Below, in pieces: positions 8,162-17,011 of a stretch of 64,000 bases of DNA; within the stretch, counting starts at the first letter, position 1; every line of letters begins with the position of its first letter. The notes beneath the pieces were generated by a model. That model worked only from the letters and a program-made list of their open reading frames with translations, searched no databases and was not told the DNA's origin. The stretch is from GCA-2732755 sp965228265 (GTDB lineage Bacteria; Planctomycetota; Phycisphaerae; Phycisphaerales; UBA1924): assembly GCA_965228265.1 (NCBI GenBank), contig OZ245804.1, positions 992,001 through 1,056,000 of the forward strand, read 5' to 3'. Both the position numbers and the translations under genes were made by a program.

Positions 8162-9252
8162 GCCCGGTCTCCCTGCTGGCTCGGCGCACCGAGCCTGGCT
8201 TGGACGAAATCCCTGATCGCCCGGCAGGTCTGATCGTACACCTCAACCGGGCCCCCGATGGGATCATCCACGTCCCCGCCAGCCGGGTCGAGGGTCTGGA
8301 TCTTCCAGGCCGAGCCCGGGAAGTGCCGACGCAGAGCGGCCATGTGCGAATTCGTGAGCGTGTAGATCTCGTCGGCTCGGTTGACGTCGGCCTGACTCAC
8401 CTGCCTGGACCGGTGCTGCCCCGCCTGGTAGCCCAGCTTCTCGAGCGCCCCGCGGGCTTCGTCGGTCATCGCCATGCCCTCGCCCGCGGTGATGCCCGCC
8501 GAGGCGACCTCGATCAGGTCCTCGGGCTCGCCCGCCTCGCGGAGGACGCGCCTGGCGATCACCTCGGCCATCGGGCTTCGGCACGTGTTGCCCGTGCAGA
8601 CAAACAGCACCCGTCGACGCAGGCGGTCGCGGATGTAGTGCTCCCCGATGGGGCCCTGGCGTGTGATCTCGTACCCGCCGTCGGCTGTGAACCGGATCAC
8701 GGTTGAGGGCTTGCCCATAACGGTATCGCCCGCGTCGATGACGACGCGCACGTCGGCGTCCTCGAACCGGGTGCGGAGGGCGTCGTCGTCGAGCAGATCA
8801 CCCACCCGCTCGCCCGTGCCGAAGTCTTCGCCCACGAGCCCGACGCCGAGGATGCGCGTTCGCCCCGCGTCGTGCGCGGTCTGGAGGACAGCCAGGGCCG
8901 CCGCGTTGTCGGGCACGCGGACGGAATCCCCCGATTCGAACACGATCGCCGCCGGCCCGGGCAGCAGGCGCTCGACCAGGCGCTGATGGATTGGGTGGTT
9001 GGTCTGGACGCGATCGAGCACCGCCTCGACGCTCGGCGCGTGCCAGCCGGCCGCGTGCGCCGCTTCGGTGCCGACCAGCTTGCCAAGGCTTTCCATCGCG
9101 CTCGGATTCTGGCTGTCGGCGAAAACGCCGTAGATCGTCTCCGTCGGGAGCACCACCAGATGCCCCCTTCCCAGGGCCTCGGCCGCCGCCTGATAAGCCG
9201 ATTCGCTCGGCGTCAGGACCGTGATATTGCCCGCGGTGGTCATCCTGCACAT
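8158..9252 (-). CDS. Sua5/YrdC-like domain fused to YwlE-type low-MW phosphatase
   Basis: A 364-residue two-domain protein. Residues about 10-203 follow the Sua5/YrdC fold: PTETIYGVFAD, LLPGP, SVRVPDN, KPSTVIRF and ITRQGPIG are present. However, the conserved K-x-R-P segment is replaced by KLVGTEAAHAAGW and the SAN motif by GLVGEDFGTGE, so this half is probably not a normal threonylcarbamoyl-AMP synthase. Residues about 213-355 are a low-molecular-weight phosphatase with P-loop VCTGNTCRSPMAE (Cys219, Arg225) and general acid in DDPIGG (Asp330). Thr223 matches the position that favours phosphoarginine in Bacillus YwlE. Start could also be the ATG at 9243. It is coupled to rpiB. Confidence 0.85.
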   Translation of the reverse strand: MCRMTTAGNITVLTPSESAYQAAAEALGRGHLVVLPTETIYGVFADSQNPSAMESLGKLVGTEAAHAAGWHAPSVEAVLDRVQTNHPIHQRLVERLLPGPAAIVFESGDSVRVPDNAAALAVLQTAHDAGRTRILGVGLVGEDFGTGERVGDLLDDDALRTRFEDADVRVVIDAGDTVMGKPSTVIRFTADGGYEITRQGPIGEHYIRDRLRRRVLFVCTGNTCRSPMAEVIARRVLREAGEPEDLIEVASAGITAGEGMAMTDEARGALEKLGYQAGQHRSRQVSQADVNRADEIYTLTNSHMAALRRHFPGSAWKIQTLDPAGGDVDDPIGGPVEVYDQTCRAIRDFVQARLGAPSQQGDRA

Positions 9253-9287
9253 CCCCGTTTCTGGCCCGCAATGGGCCCTCGCGTAGG

Positions 9288-9293
9288 ATTCTA
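9288..9293 (-). promoter_or_regulatory. Putative -10 box (TAGAAT) of the Sua5-like/phosphatase-rpiB operon
   Basis: A consensus-like hexamer about 35-45 nt before the start. Together with the TATACT box for the opposite strand it makes 9253-9447 a divergent promoter region. Confidence 0.4.
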
Positions 9294-9305
9294 CGTGATT
9301 TCCGG

Positions 9306-9311
9306 TATACT
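9306..9311 (+). promoter_or_regulatory. Putative -10 box (TATACT) of the pseudopilin gene
   Basis: Near-consensus -10 giving a leader of about 130 nt before ATG 9448. A second candidate, TAGAGT, lies at 9378-9383. No TTGACA-like -35 is visible at 17 nt. Confidence 0.4.
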
Positions 9312-9447
9312 CGGCGGGTCCTGAAAGCAGGATCCGACTCCGGGATTGCCCGCAACACCGGGTCGGTCGCCCGCGAATAGAGTTCCGGAGACGGGCTGCC
9401 CGTGCGCTCGGGCCGACCTCCCATCACGCTAGACCAGGAGTCACGAC

Positions 9448-10500
9448 ATGACCCCCCCGGCCACGACACGCCTCACTCCGAGCCGACGCGCCTTCAGCCT
9501 CATCGAACTGCTGGTGGTCATCACCATCATCGCGGTCGTGATCGCCATCACCGTCCCGGCCCTCTCCGGTGCCCGCGAGCTGGCCCGCAAGTCCTCAACC
9601 GAGGCGAGCGTCAACAGCCTCGTCCAGGCCATCGGGCAGTTCCAGGCCGACAACCAGCGCGCCCCGGGCTACTTCTCTCCCGAAGACATGGGACACGAGG
9701 ACAACCTCGACCGCGGCCTCTCCTCCATGCAGAACATCATGCTCGAGCTCGTCGGCGGCCCGGTCGAAGCCGACGGCCTCTCGGCCACCAACCTCCTCCG
9801 CGTCGGACCCGTCCGCAGCGATCAGGTCTTCGTCGATCCCTCGCTCATCGGCATCGGCGACAAGGCCAAGGGCTACTACACCCCCGACGCCAAGGACTAC
9901 CAGCCCGTCCAAGGCACCGAGGCGATCACCGACCACAAGGAACTGCCCGACGTCCTCGACGCCTGGGGCATGCCCATCCTCGCCTGGGTCGAGAACGACC
10001 TCGGGTCCACCATGAACGACAGCTCGGATCTCGACGACTTCGCCCAGATCAGCGCTCCGATGGGTTCAACGGGGCCGTCGGCCCGCTTCTACTGGGCGCA
10101 GAACGCGGGTGCCCTCAGCTCGAACGCGCTGGGTGACCGCCAGATGGAGCAGGCCGACCTGAGCCTGCTGGGCGCGAATGCGACCGGAGACCTTCAGGTT
10201 TCCATGGCCGCCTTCCTCGGCAGCCCGAACTCGTCCGTCAATACCGGCGCGACGGTTCAGTCCATTCTCCCCCGCGTCGGTCGCGGCAACGTCGTCTTCC
10301 AGTCCGCCGGCTCCGACCGTGTTTACCTCTCCACCAAGGACAAGGGCCTCGGACGCATCGGTGGTGAGTTCTGGTTCGGCCGCAACCTGACCCCGGGCAA
10401 CAACGTCAACTCAGGCCAGTACGAGCGCGACGATGGCTCGCAGGGCTCGATCGACATTCTCGACGGCTTCGACGACATCGTCACCTCCGCCGGCAACTGA
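9448..10500 (+). CDS. Prepilin-type (type II secretion/type IV pilus-like) protein
   Basis: A 350-residue protein with a short basic leader and the prepilin peptidase site A-FSLIELLVVI near residue 15 (N-methylation motif, Glu at +5), followed by one membrane helix to about residue 40. The rest is a large extracytoplasmic domain rich in Asp and Ser, without a family I recognise. Such pseudopilins with big head domains are numerous in Planctomycetota. AGGAG lies 9 nt before the ATG. It stands alone between a divergent promoter region and a strong terminator, so it is probably monocistronic and well expressed. Confidence 0.85.
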   Translation: MTPPATTRLTPSRRAFSLIELLVVITIIAVVIAITVPALSGARELARKSSTEASVNSLVQAIGQFQADNQRAPGYFSPEDMGHEDNLDRGLSSMQNIMLELVGGPVEADGLSATNLLRVGPVRSDQVFVDPSLIGIGDKAKGYYTPDAKDYQPVQGTEAITDHKELPDVLDAWGMPILAWVENDLGSTMNDSSDLDDFAQISAPMGSTGPSARFYWAQNAGALSSNALGDRQMEQADLSLLGANATGDLQVSMAAFLGSPNSSVNTGATVQSILPRVGRGNVVFQSAGSDRVYLSTKDKGLGRIGGEFWFGRNLTPGNNVNSGQYERDDGSQGSIDILDGFDDIVTSAGN

Positions 10501-10528
10501 TCGGACACACACAACACGCACCCATGCC

Positions 10529-10560
10529 ACCAACCCCGCGAGGGGTTGGTGTTGTTTTTG
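10529..10560 (+). terminator. Rho-independent terminator after the pseudopilin gene
   Basis: A perfect 9-bp stem ACCAACCCC/GGGGTTGGT (10529-10537 with 10542-10550) is closed by a GCGA tetraloop of the GNRA type and followed by GTTGTTTTTG. Confidence 0.9.
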
Positions 10561-10613
10561 CCACGACTCGTGAAGCTTGACGGCTCGGCCCGCATCCGCG
10601 ACGCTATCGGCCC

Positions 10614-13100
10614 GTGTTCTGGCGCCGTCTCAGCCCATCATCCACGCAGCTTGCCGCCCGAACGCGGTCGGTGGCCTCGTTCATCGCGTTCGCGCTTGGC
10701 ATCCTGATCGCGATCCACGCGCCGCCCGTGCGCCCGGTGCTCTGGTTTGGTCTGGCCTGCATCGGAGCCGCCCTCGCGCAGGCGAGCCGATCGAAGCACG
10801 CCTCTTATGCGATGGCGCTCACGCTCGGGCTGCTCGGCGCGGGCATCGCGTCGTCGCACCTTGGTCCCTGGCCCGACGATTCGCTCGCCCACGCGCTGCC
10901 CGGCCCCGACGAGCCGCAGATGCTCATCGAGGTCGAGGGCCTCATCACCTCGCGCGTCGAGAGATCCGTCCCACGCGCCGGTGCGCTGACAACCTTTGTC
11001 CCCAGACACATGGAGCTCGGCGAGCGCTACCGGTTCGAGCTCAACGTCCGGCGCGTCCGCGCGGGCGAAGGGTGGCAAAGCGCGTCGGGTGTGCTGACCG
11101 TCTGGCTCGACGCCGACACGCAGCCGACGGCTGTGCGCGCCGGGCGCACCGTCCGTATCACGGGCAACGCCTCACGCAGCAGCGGACCCGAGAACCCAGG
11201 GCAGATCGATTGGGCCCTGGCAAACCGCGACACGGGGCGGGTGGGCTGGCTGGCAACGGGGCCCGACCTCGTGGAGCCGGTGTCGCCCCGCAACTTCCGC
11301 GAGCGTGTCGAGCGGGCGCTGCTCGGGCTTCGCGGCACGATCCAGTCACGAGCCGCGACAATCATCGACCGCGCGACGCAGCACGACCCGCACGCGGGCC
11401 CGGTTGTGCGCGGGCTGATCCTGGGTGAGTCGGGCGCCGACGACCTCGGCGTGCGCAGCGCGTTCCAGCGTGTCGGCATGCTGCACCTGCTCGCGGTGAG
11501 CGGGTTTCATGTCGCCGTCGCCGCAGCCATCGCGCTGCTTGCGATCCGTGTCACGGGTGACCGGGGCTGGATCGAGCCGATGGTCGTGTGCCTGGCGCTC
11601 GGGCTCTATGTCATGATCGTCCCGATGCGCGCCCCGATCTTCAGGGCGGCTGTGCTAGTGCTCGCGGTGCTCGCAGGCGATGCGCTCGGGCGTCGGCACG
11701 ACCGCCTCTCGGTCGTCTGCTGGGTCGCCATCGTCTGGCTCGCCTTGCGTCCGAGCGATCTGATGTCGCTGGGCTTTCAGCTCAGTTTCGGTCTGACCGC
11801 GTGGCTCATGCTGCTGGCCGAGCCCCGTCGCGACGCTGCGCCAATGCTCGGCGAGCCCACGCGCCTCGAGATGACCAGAGCGTTTCTCCTCGCGCCCGTC
11901 CGGGCCGCAGCCGCGTGCTGGTCGCTGGCAACGCCGACGATTCTCTATCACACGGGCGTCTTCAGCACGCTCGCGGTGGCCGCGACACTCGTCACGGTGC
12001 CCATGATCATCGGCTCGATGTGGCTCGGCTTCTTGGTGCTGATCGTCGGCTCGCTCGTGCCCGCATTCATGCCGATGGCAAGCGGCCTGCTCCGGCTCTT
12101 CTCCGGGGCCGCCGCCCGCACAGCCCTGACCGTGGATGCGATTCCATTGGCGAGCCTGCACCTGTCGGGCGTGAGTCTCGCGTGGACTGTGTGCGCGACC
12201 CTCGGCGTGATCTGGCTCTGGCGGTGCGCGAAGCTGCGCGACTGGAAATGGGTCGCCCTCGTGCTGGCGATCGTCGTCTGGCTCGGCGTTGAGGTCCGCG
12301 CCGAGCGGCACGCGCAGCATCGGGGCACGTCGATCCACATGCTCGCCGTCGGGGACGCCTCGGCCATGCTCATCCGCTCGGGCGCGTCGGCTGCGCTCTG
12401 GGACGTCGGCTCCTGGCGCCAGAACATCGGGCGCAGCGTGATCCCGAGCGCCTGCCGATCGCTCGCCTCGCCCCGGGTCGAAACCGTTTTCATCACGCAC
12501 GCCAACATCGACCATTACATGGGTGTTGTCGATGTGCTCGGGCCGCTGGGCGTGCAGCGGGTTGTGACGGGCGAGAGCTTTGCCAACGCCGCCATGCGTG
12601 ATCCGCAAGGGGCCCCCGCCTTTGTGCTGGGCGAACTTGAACGTCTCGGCATCGAGCACCGCGTCGCGGTCGCCGGCGACGTCTTCGAGCTGGATGGTGC
12701 GCAGCTGCGCATCCTCCACCCGCCCGCGGGCTTTGCCCCCCGCGCCGAGAACGACGCCTCGCTCGTGGCGATGCTCGAGCCGAAGGACGCCAGCGCCCGC
12801 GCGCTCCTGACGGGCGACATCCAGCGCGAGGCCATGGCTCTGCTCATGGAATCGGACGAAGACCTCCGGGCCGACGTGATCGAACTGCCTCACCACGGCA
12901 GCGCACACGAAGCCGCCTACGACTTCGTCCAGCACGTCAACCCAAGCGTCGTGCTCCAGTCCACCGGACGCAAACGCGTCGACGATCCGCGCTGGGACAC
13001 CACCCGGGCCGGTCGCACATGGCTCGTCACCCAGCGCCACGGCATGTGCACCGCCAGACTCCTGCCGGACGGCACAATCCACGCCGAGGCGTACCGCTAA
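10614..13100 (+). CDS. comEC: ComEC/Rec2-type DNA uptake channel
   Basis: An 828-residue inner-membrane protein of the ComEC/Rec2 family, the channel that brings single-stranded DNA into the cell during transformation. N-terminal membrane segments and an OB-like soluble region (about 90-230) are followed by the Competence domain (GLILGESGAD near 265, MLHLLAVSGFHVAV near 290, and several helices to about 570). The C-terminal metallo-beta-lactamase-like domain starts near 575. Its metal motif reads THANIDH, that is HxNxDH rather than HxDxDH or HxHxDH; LPHHGSAHEAAYDF near 755 is conserved. The start is GTG. No other competence gene is nearby. It overlaps the next, convergent gene by 4 bp. Confidence 0.9.
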   Translation: MFWRRLSPSSTQLAARTRSVASFIAFALGILIAIHAPPVRPVLWFGLACIGAALAQASRSKHASYAMALTLGLLGAGIASSHLGPWPDDSLAHALPGPDEPQMLIEVEGLITSRVERSVPRAGALTTFVPRHMELGERYRFELNVRRVRAGEGWQSASGVLTVWLDADTQPTAVRAGRTVRITGNASRSSGPENPGQIDWALANRDTGRVGWLATGPDLVEPVSPRNFRERVERALLGLRGTIQSRAATIIDRATQHDPHAGPVVRGLILGESGADDLGVRSAFQRVGMLHLLAVSGFHVAVAAAIALLAIRVTGDRGWIEPMVVCLALGLYVMIVPMRAPIFRAAVLVLAVLAGDALGRRHDRLSVVCWVAIVWLALRPSDLMSLGFQLSFGLTAWLMLLAEPRRDAAPMLGEPTRLEMTRAFLLAPVRAAAACWSLATPTILYHTGVFSTLAVAATLVTVPMIIGSMWLGFLVLIVGSLVPAFMPMASGLLRLFSGAAARTALTVDAIPLASLHLSGVSLAWTVCATLGVIWLWRCAKLRDWKWVALVLAIVVWLGVEVRAERHAQHRGTSIHMLAVGDASAMLIRSGASAALWDVGSWRQNIGRSVIPSACRSLASPRVETVFITHANIDHYMGVVDVLGPLGVQRVVTGESFANAAMRDPQGAPAFVLGELERLGIEHRVAVAGDVFELDGAQLRILHPPAGFAPRAENDASLVAMLEPKDASARALLTGDIQREAMALLMESDEDLRADVIELPHHGSAHEAAYDFVQHVNPSVVLQSTGRKRVDDPRWDTTRAGRTWLVTQRHGMCTARLLPDGTIHAEAYR

Positions 13101-15103
13101 CGCCTGAGCTTGCGGATCTCACGCGCCTGGCTCGCTTCCTGAGCGCTCTCGGCGATGCGATCGACCAGAACATTGCGGATGTTGACGCCCTGGGCGACCT
13201 CGACCGCCCCCGCCAGGCGCTCCGTGTCGCGCACGATGGAAGGCCCGCCGATCGTGCGCTCCAGAGCCGAGGCGAGCTTCACATCCACGCTCGTGCGCAG
13301 ATCCGACTCGGCGATATGCCACAGCGCCCGGCCGATCCCGGTCTTGTCCAGTGTTTCCTTGTCGAGCTTCAGGACGCACTCGACGAGCAGTTCCTTGTTG
13401 TGAGCGCGAAAGGCCGGCATCGCAGCGATCCGGGCGACCTCGGCTGTGAACATCTCCGATTTCTCGCGCACCATCGCGGAGACGAGCCGGGCGATCTCCG
13501 CGTCCTGACCCAGCATCGCCTGCGTGCGGATCACGCGGGCGAAGTCGTCCTCCCCAACGGCCTCGCGGATCTCGCTGGCAAGCTCTGTGCCGCCCTCGAT
13601 CTCACGCATGTCGGCACGCGGACGCTCGGCCCCGATCGCCAGCAGCGGGTCGCCCACGACCGCGATCTTCCAGACCGGGCTCGCCCCGTCGGGTCGGCAC
13701 GCCACGCCCCAGGGCAAGCCGCCCATCAGACGCAACGCGAAGATCGGCGTCGGGATAAACGCCTGGAGGAAGGGCTCGTGCACCGAGCCGACGTACATGT
13801 ACGCCCCCGCGCGGAACCACGAACCCGCGATCGTCGTGGGGTCGTCGGGACGGTTGGCCGACCACGAATGCACGTAGCTCACCGCCACGGGTCGATCGAG
13901 CACGGGCACGTCGGCTGCGTACGCTCGCCCCGGCTCAAGATCGAAGTACTCGGCGAGCCCCTTCGTGTTCACGAACACCACGTCCGCGTCCAGAGGCTGC
14001 GTCGTCGCAGCGTGCCACGAATCCACGCCGTTGCGCGGATCGTCCAGCAACGTCGCCGGCAGGTTCGCCTTGGCAAGGTTCTCCTTGGTCAGCGTGCCGT
14101 CGTAGGCGTTCCAAGGATCGCTGCTCGGGTAGCCGTCGAAGATCCACGCCTGGCTCGGCTGGAGGAACAGCGAGCACATCGCCCGGTACGCCGCCTCGGC
14201 CTCGGTCCCGAAGATCTGCCCCGACCACGCCCAGCGCTGCAGGTTCGTCATGCGTGGCGACGAGAGCGAGCGGTGCAACCCGATCACGTCCGTCAGCGCG
14301 AAACGCTCGCTGTTCTTCTCACCCATGTCAAGGTTGCACTTGACGGGCAGGTTCATCGCGATGGTCACCGCGTCGATCGTGTCGCCCAGCCCCTGCCAGG
14401 GCATGCCGAGCTCCTCAAGACGCAGCTCGATCGCCCCGAGCAGATCCTCGGTCTGTGCCTGGCTCAGCGTGCCGCCGGCGAGGTTGTAGACCTTCGAGCG
14501 GTCGTACCACATGATCGGCTGCGCGTGACCGGCCGCCAGCGCGAGCCCGGCCGTCCACGCCGGGTCGTTCACGTCCGCCACCACAATGCCCGGCGGCATG
14601 TGCACCGCGAACTGCAGATGACTGACCAGCTCCGTCATCACCTCGTCGCCCGCGACATCCGGGCGACCCTGGCCCCAGATCGACGCGAGCGTGCGCTCAA
14701 GATGCTCCTGACGCTCGGCCCGGTCCTCGGGCAGCGTCTCGGCTTCATCCCCCGAAAGTCGGACGATCTTCTCCGGCTTGAAGCCCCGCACAAACCGACC
14801 GATGTTCTCGGCCGACTGCCACGAGCCGTCGTCGATCAGAACGGGGTAGATCACGCGCTCGTCCCAGCCGGCGATCGCCTTCACATACGACTCCGGCGAG
14901 TCGGCGATCACAAGCACGGGCGACGCCTGCCTCGCGTGGCGATGCGTGAGCGCTCGGATCCCCAGCCGGAAGCTCGGCGGGGCCTGGCGCATGTCGATCT
15001 GTCGGCGTTCCCCGCCCGCGCCGGCGTCGTCCTCCTGAGCCCGAGCCAGTGGTGTGTACAGAAGGGCCAGAGCCACCAGCGCACCGATCAGTCGCGTCTT
15101 CAT
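13097..15103 (-). CDS. Large secreted protein of unknown function, TIGR03790-like C-terminal part
   Basis: A 668-residue exported protein with a clear signal peptide (MKTRLIGALVALALLYTPL then ARAQ). The start is set at this Met; an upstream in-frame extension lacks any signal. The region from about 430 to 500 (RAGAYMYVGSVHEPFLQAF ... GGLPWGVAC ... WKIAVVGDPLLAIG) resembles the caspase-like TIGR03790 and C25 peptidase-type proteins, in which GATA, EP and GDPL elements recur. I cannot identify a Cys-His dyad with certainty. The last 150 residues are helical. It faces comEC tail-to-tail and is divergent from trpE. Confidence 0.6.
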   Translation of the reverse strand: MKTRLIGALVALALLYTPLARAQEDDAGAGGERRQIDMRQAPPSFRLGIRALTHRHARQASPVLVIADSPESYVKAIAGWDERVIYPVLIDDGSWQSAENIGRFVRGFKPEKIVRLSGDEAETLPEDRAERQEHLERTLASIWGQGRPDVAGDEVMTELVSHLQFAVHMPPGIVVADVNDPAWTAGLALAAGHAQPIMWYDRSKVYNLAGGTLSQAQTEDLLGAIELRLEELGMPWQGLGDTIDAVTIAMNLPVKCNLDMGEKNSERFALTDVIGLHRSLSSPRMTNLQRWAWSGQIFGTEAEAAYRAMCSLFLQPSQAWIFDGYPSSDPWNAYDGTLTKENLAKANLPATLLDDPRNGVDSWHAATTQPLDADVVFVNTKGLAEYFDLEPGRAYAADVPVLDRPVAVSYVHSWSANRPDDPTTIAGSWFRAGAYMYVGSVHEPFLQAFIPTPIFALRLMGGLPWGVACRPDGASPVWKIAVVGDPLLAIGAERPRADMREIEGGTELASEIREAVGEDDFARVIRTQAMLGQDAEIARLVSAMVREKSEMFTAEVARIAAMPAFRAHNKELLVECVLKLDKETLDKTGIGRALWHIAESDLRTSVDVKLASALERTIGGPSIVRDTERLAGAVEVAQGVNIRNVLVDRIAESAQEASQAREIRKLRR

Positions 15104-15126
15104 ATGAAGAGGGTACGTCCGAACGC

Positions 15127-15132
15127 TACCAT
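15127..15132 (+). promoter_or_regulatory. Putative -10 box (TACCAT) of trpE
   Basis: Spacer of 6 nt to the GTG start at 15139; no Shine-Dalgarno fits. Confidence 0.5.
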
Positions 15133-15138
15133 CGCTGC

Positions 15139-16737
15139 GTGCCAAGCCTCAAGCGTGACCAATTCGTGGCCCTCGCCGAGAAGAGCCGACGTGAATCGCC
15201 CGATCTCACGCTGGCGATCCCCGTGGGCATCCGCCTGCTCGAAGACCAGCTCACCCCCGTGCTGGCGTACCGCCGACTCGTCTCCGCAGACGAACGCACC
15301 GCCCCGTCGTTCCTCCTCGAATCCGTCGAGGGCGGCCAGCGGCAGGGGCGCCACTCGATCCTCTCGGCCCACCCGACACTTCAGGTCGTCGCGACCGGGC
15401 ACGAGGTCAGCATCCTCAATCGCGAGGGCGTGACGAAGACCAGCACCCACACCAACCCGCTGCACGTGCCGCGCGAACTTTCCGCGAAGATACGTTTCAT
15501 CGAGCCCGCAGCCGACCGCGCCAGCGCCGGCCTGCCCGAGTGCTTCATCGGGGGCTGGGTGGGTTACGCCGCCTACGACACCGTCCGCTACGCCGAGCCC
15601 GAGAAGCTGAACCAGCCCCCCGCCGACGATCGCGAGCTGCCCGATCTGCACATGGCGCTGCACGAATCGGTCGTCGTCTTCGACCACGTCGAGAAGCTCG
15701 TGCACGTCGTGGGCATCGCGCTCGTCGAGCCCGGCGCGGACATCGGCTCGGCCTACGACGCGGCCATCGGGCAGATCCAATCGATCAGCGAGCAGATCCA
15801 GACGCACTCCAAGCCCCTGCCCGCCGGGCACGTCGAGCGAGAACGCCGCATGCCCGTCCTCGAGAGCAACACGACCCAGCACGAGTTCGAGCAATCGGTC
15901 GAGCGGGCGCAGGAGTACATCCGCGCCGGCGACATCTTTCAGGTCGTGCTCGGTCAACGCTTCGAGCGCCGATCGTTCGCCGACCCCTTCGACGTGTACC
16001 GAGCGCTGCGGGCGGTGAACCCGAGCCCCTACATGGTCTACATGCAGTCGCCCGGCTGCATCCTCGTCGCGGCCAGCCCCGAGATCCTCTGCCGCGTTCG
16101 GCGGAAGGAATCGGGCGAGCTCGTCGTCACCAATCGCCCCCTCGCGGGCACCCGCCGCCGGGGCAAGGACGAGGACGAGGACCGCGCGCTCGAGAGGGAA
16201 CTCCTCGCGGATGATAAAGAGTGCGCCGAGCACGCCATGCTCGTCGACCTGGCGCGCAACGACGTGGGACAGGTCGCGGTCCCCGGCTCGATCGCCTGCG
16301 ACCCGGTCATGGTCGTCGAGCGCTACAGCCACGTCATGCACATCAGCTCCACCGTCACCGGCACGCTCCGCGAGGGGCTCGACGCGTGGGATGCGCTCCA
16401 CGCCGCCCTGCCCGTCGGCACCGTCAGCGGCGCGCCCAAAATCCGCGCGATGCAGATCATCGACGAGCTCGAACCCGTCAAACGCGGACCCTACGGCGGG
16501 GGGCTGGGCTACGTCGGCCTCGACGGACAGATGGACATCGCCCTCGCCCTCCGCACCATCGTCGTCCCGACCAAGGGCTGGGACGCCAACGCGTTCTCAC
16601 ACGAATGGCTCTACCACGTGCAGGCGGCTGCAGGCGTCGTGCTCGACTCGGTGCCCGAGTCCGAGTACCGCGAGACGATCGCCAAGGCCGGCGCTCTGGC
16701 TCAGGCGATCGAGCTGGCGGATTCGGCATTCGGCTAA
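15139..16737 (+). CDS. trpE: Anthranilate synthase component I
   Basis: TrpE converts chorismate and ammonia (from TrpG glutaminase) to anthranilate, the first step of tryptophan synthesis. The 532-residue product carries the feedback Trp-binding motif FLLESVEGG near residue 56, the chorismate-binding core with NPSPYMVYMQ and ASPEIL near 300-315, RPLAGTRRRGK near 335, DLARNDVG near 372 and HVMHISSTVTG near 400. No trpG or other trp gene is adjacent. An upstream extension to 15049 has no family match; the GTG at 15139 is preferred because of the family-like N terminus and the nearby TACCAT box. An 83-bp palindromic repeat follows the stop. Confidence 0.95.
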   Translation: MPSLKRDQFVALAEKSRRESPDLTLAIPVGIRLLEDQLTPVLAYRRLVSADERTAPSFLLESVEGGQRQGRHSILSAHPTLQVVATGHEVSILNREGVTKTSTHTNPLHVPRELSAKIRFIEPAADRASAGLPECFIGGWVGYAAYDTVRYAEPEKLNQPPADDRELPDLHMALHESVVVFDHVEKLVHVVGIALVEPGADIGSAYDAAIGQIQSISEQIQTHSKPLPAGHVERERRMPVLESNTTQHEFEQSVERAQEYIRAGDIFQVVLGQRFERRSFADPFDVYRALRAVNPSPYMVYMQSPGCILVAASPEILCRVRRKESGELVVTNRPLAGTRRRGKDEDEDRALERELLADDKECAEHAMLVDLARNDVGQVAVPGSIACDPVMVVERYSHVMHISSTVTGTLREGLDAWDALHAALPVGTVSGAPKIRAMQIIDELEPVKRGPYGGGLGYVGLDGQMDIALALRTIVVPTKGWDANAFSHEWLYHVQAAAGVVLDSVPESEYRETIAKAGALAQAIELADSAFG

Positions 16738-16747
16738 GAGCAATACT

Positions 16748-16830
16748 CGGGTGCCACGGCTTGTCCGTCTTCGGCAAGCCGTGCTCGTGGCGGTTGGAGA
16801 CACGGGTTGCAAGACAACCCGTGGCACCCG
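16748..16830. repeat. Palindromic intergenic repeat, copy 1
   Basis: An 83-bp element bounded by a perfect 12-bp inverted repeat (CGGGTGCCACGG at 16748-16759 with its complement at 16819-16830). Inside are two more hairpins, CGGCTTG/CAAGCCG (16758-16764 with 16775-16781) and CACGGGTTG/CAACCCGTG (16801-16809 with 16815-16823), so a cloverleaf-like fold is possible. It starts 11 bp after the trpE stop. Related copies lie at 18825-18904 and 50899-50990. Confidence 0.85.
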
Positions 16831-16845
16831 ATGGACAGTTCGCGC

Positions 16846-16883
16846 AAAAAACAGCCCCGATCAAGCTGCTCGGATCGGGGCTG
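16846..16883 (-). terminator. Rho-independent terminator of the HU gene
   Basis: Read on the minus strand, a perfect 11-bp stem CAGCCCCGATC/GATCGGGGCTG (16873-16883 with 16852-16862) is followed by six T at 16846-16851. A second, long imperfect hairpin (16948-16998) lies between the HU stop and this site. The remainder of 16831-17011 shows no gene. Confidence 0.8.
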
Positions 16884-17011
16884 CTTCGTCTGGCGGGCGG
16901 TCGCGAGTGTGGGTGGGGCCGCGTCCTCTCCCGCCGATCTTCATATGGCCCGCTGCCACCCGGCCCTGTCTTTGAAAGACCGGTCCCGGTGGGCGGGCGC
17001 TGAGTGCTTGT

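Noticed and set aside
9361..9447. A riboswitch in the leader of the pseudopilin gene
   Set aside because: The leader has GC-rich stretches but no recognised aptamer pattern; only promoter-like boxes are clear.
13019..15433. An 804-residue plus-strand frame across the secreted protein and trpE start
   Set aside because: It is a shadow rich in Arg and His with no motif; comEC, the secreted protein and trpE explain the region.
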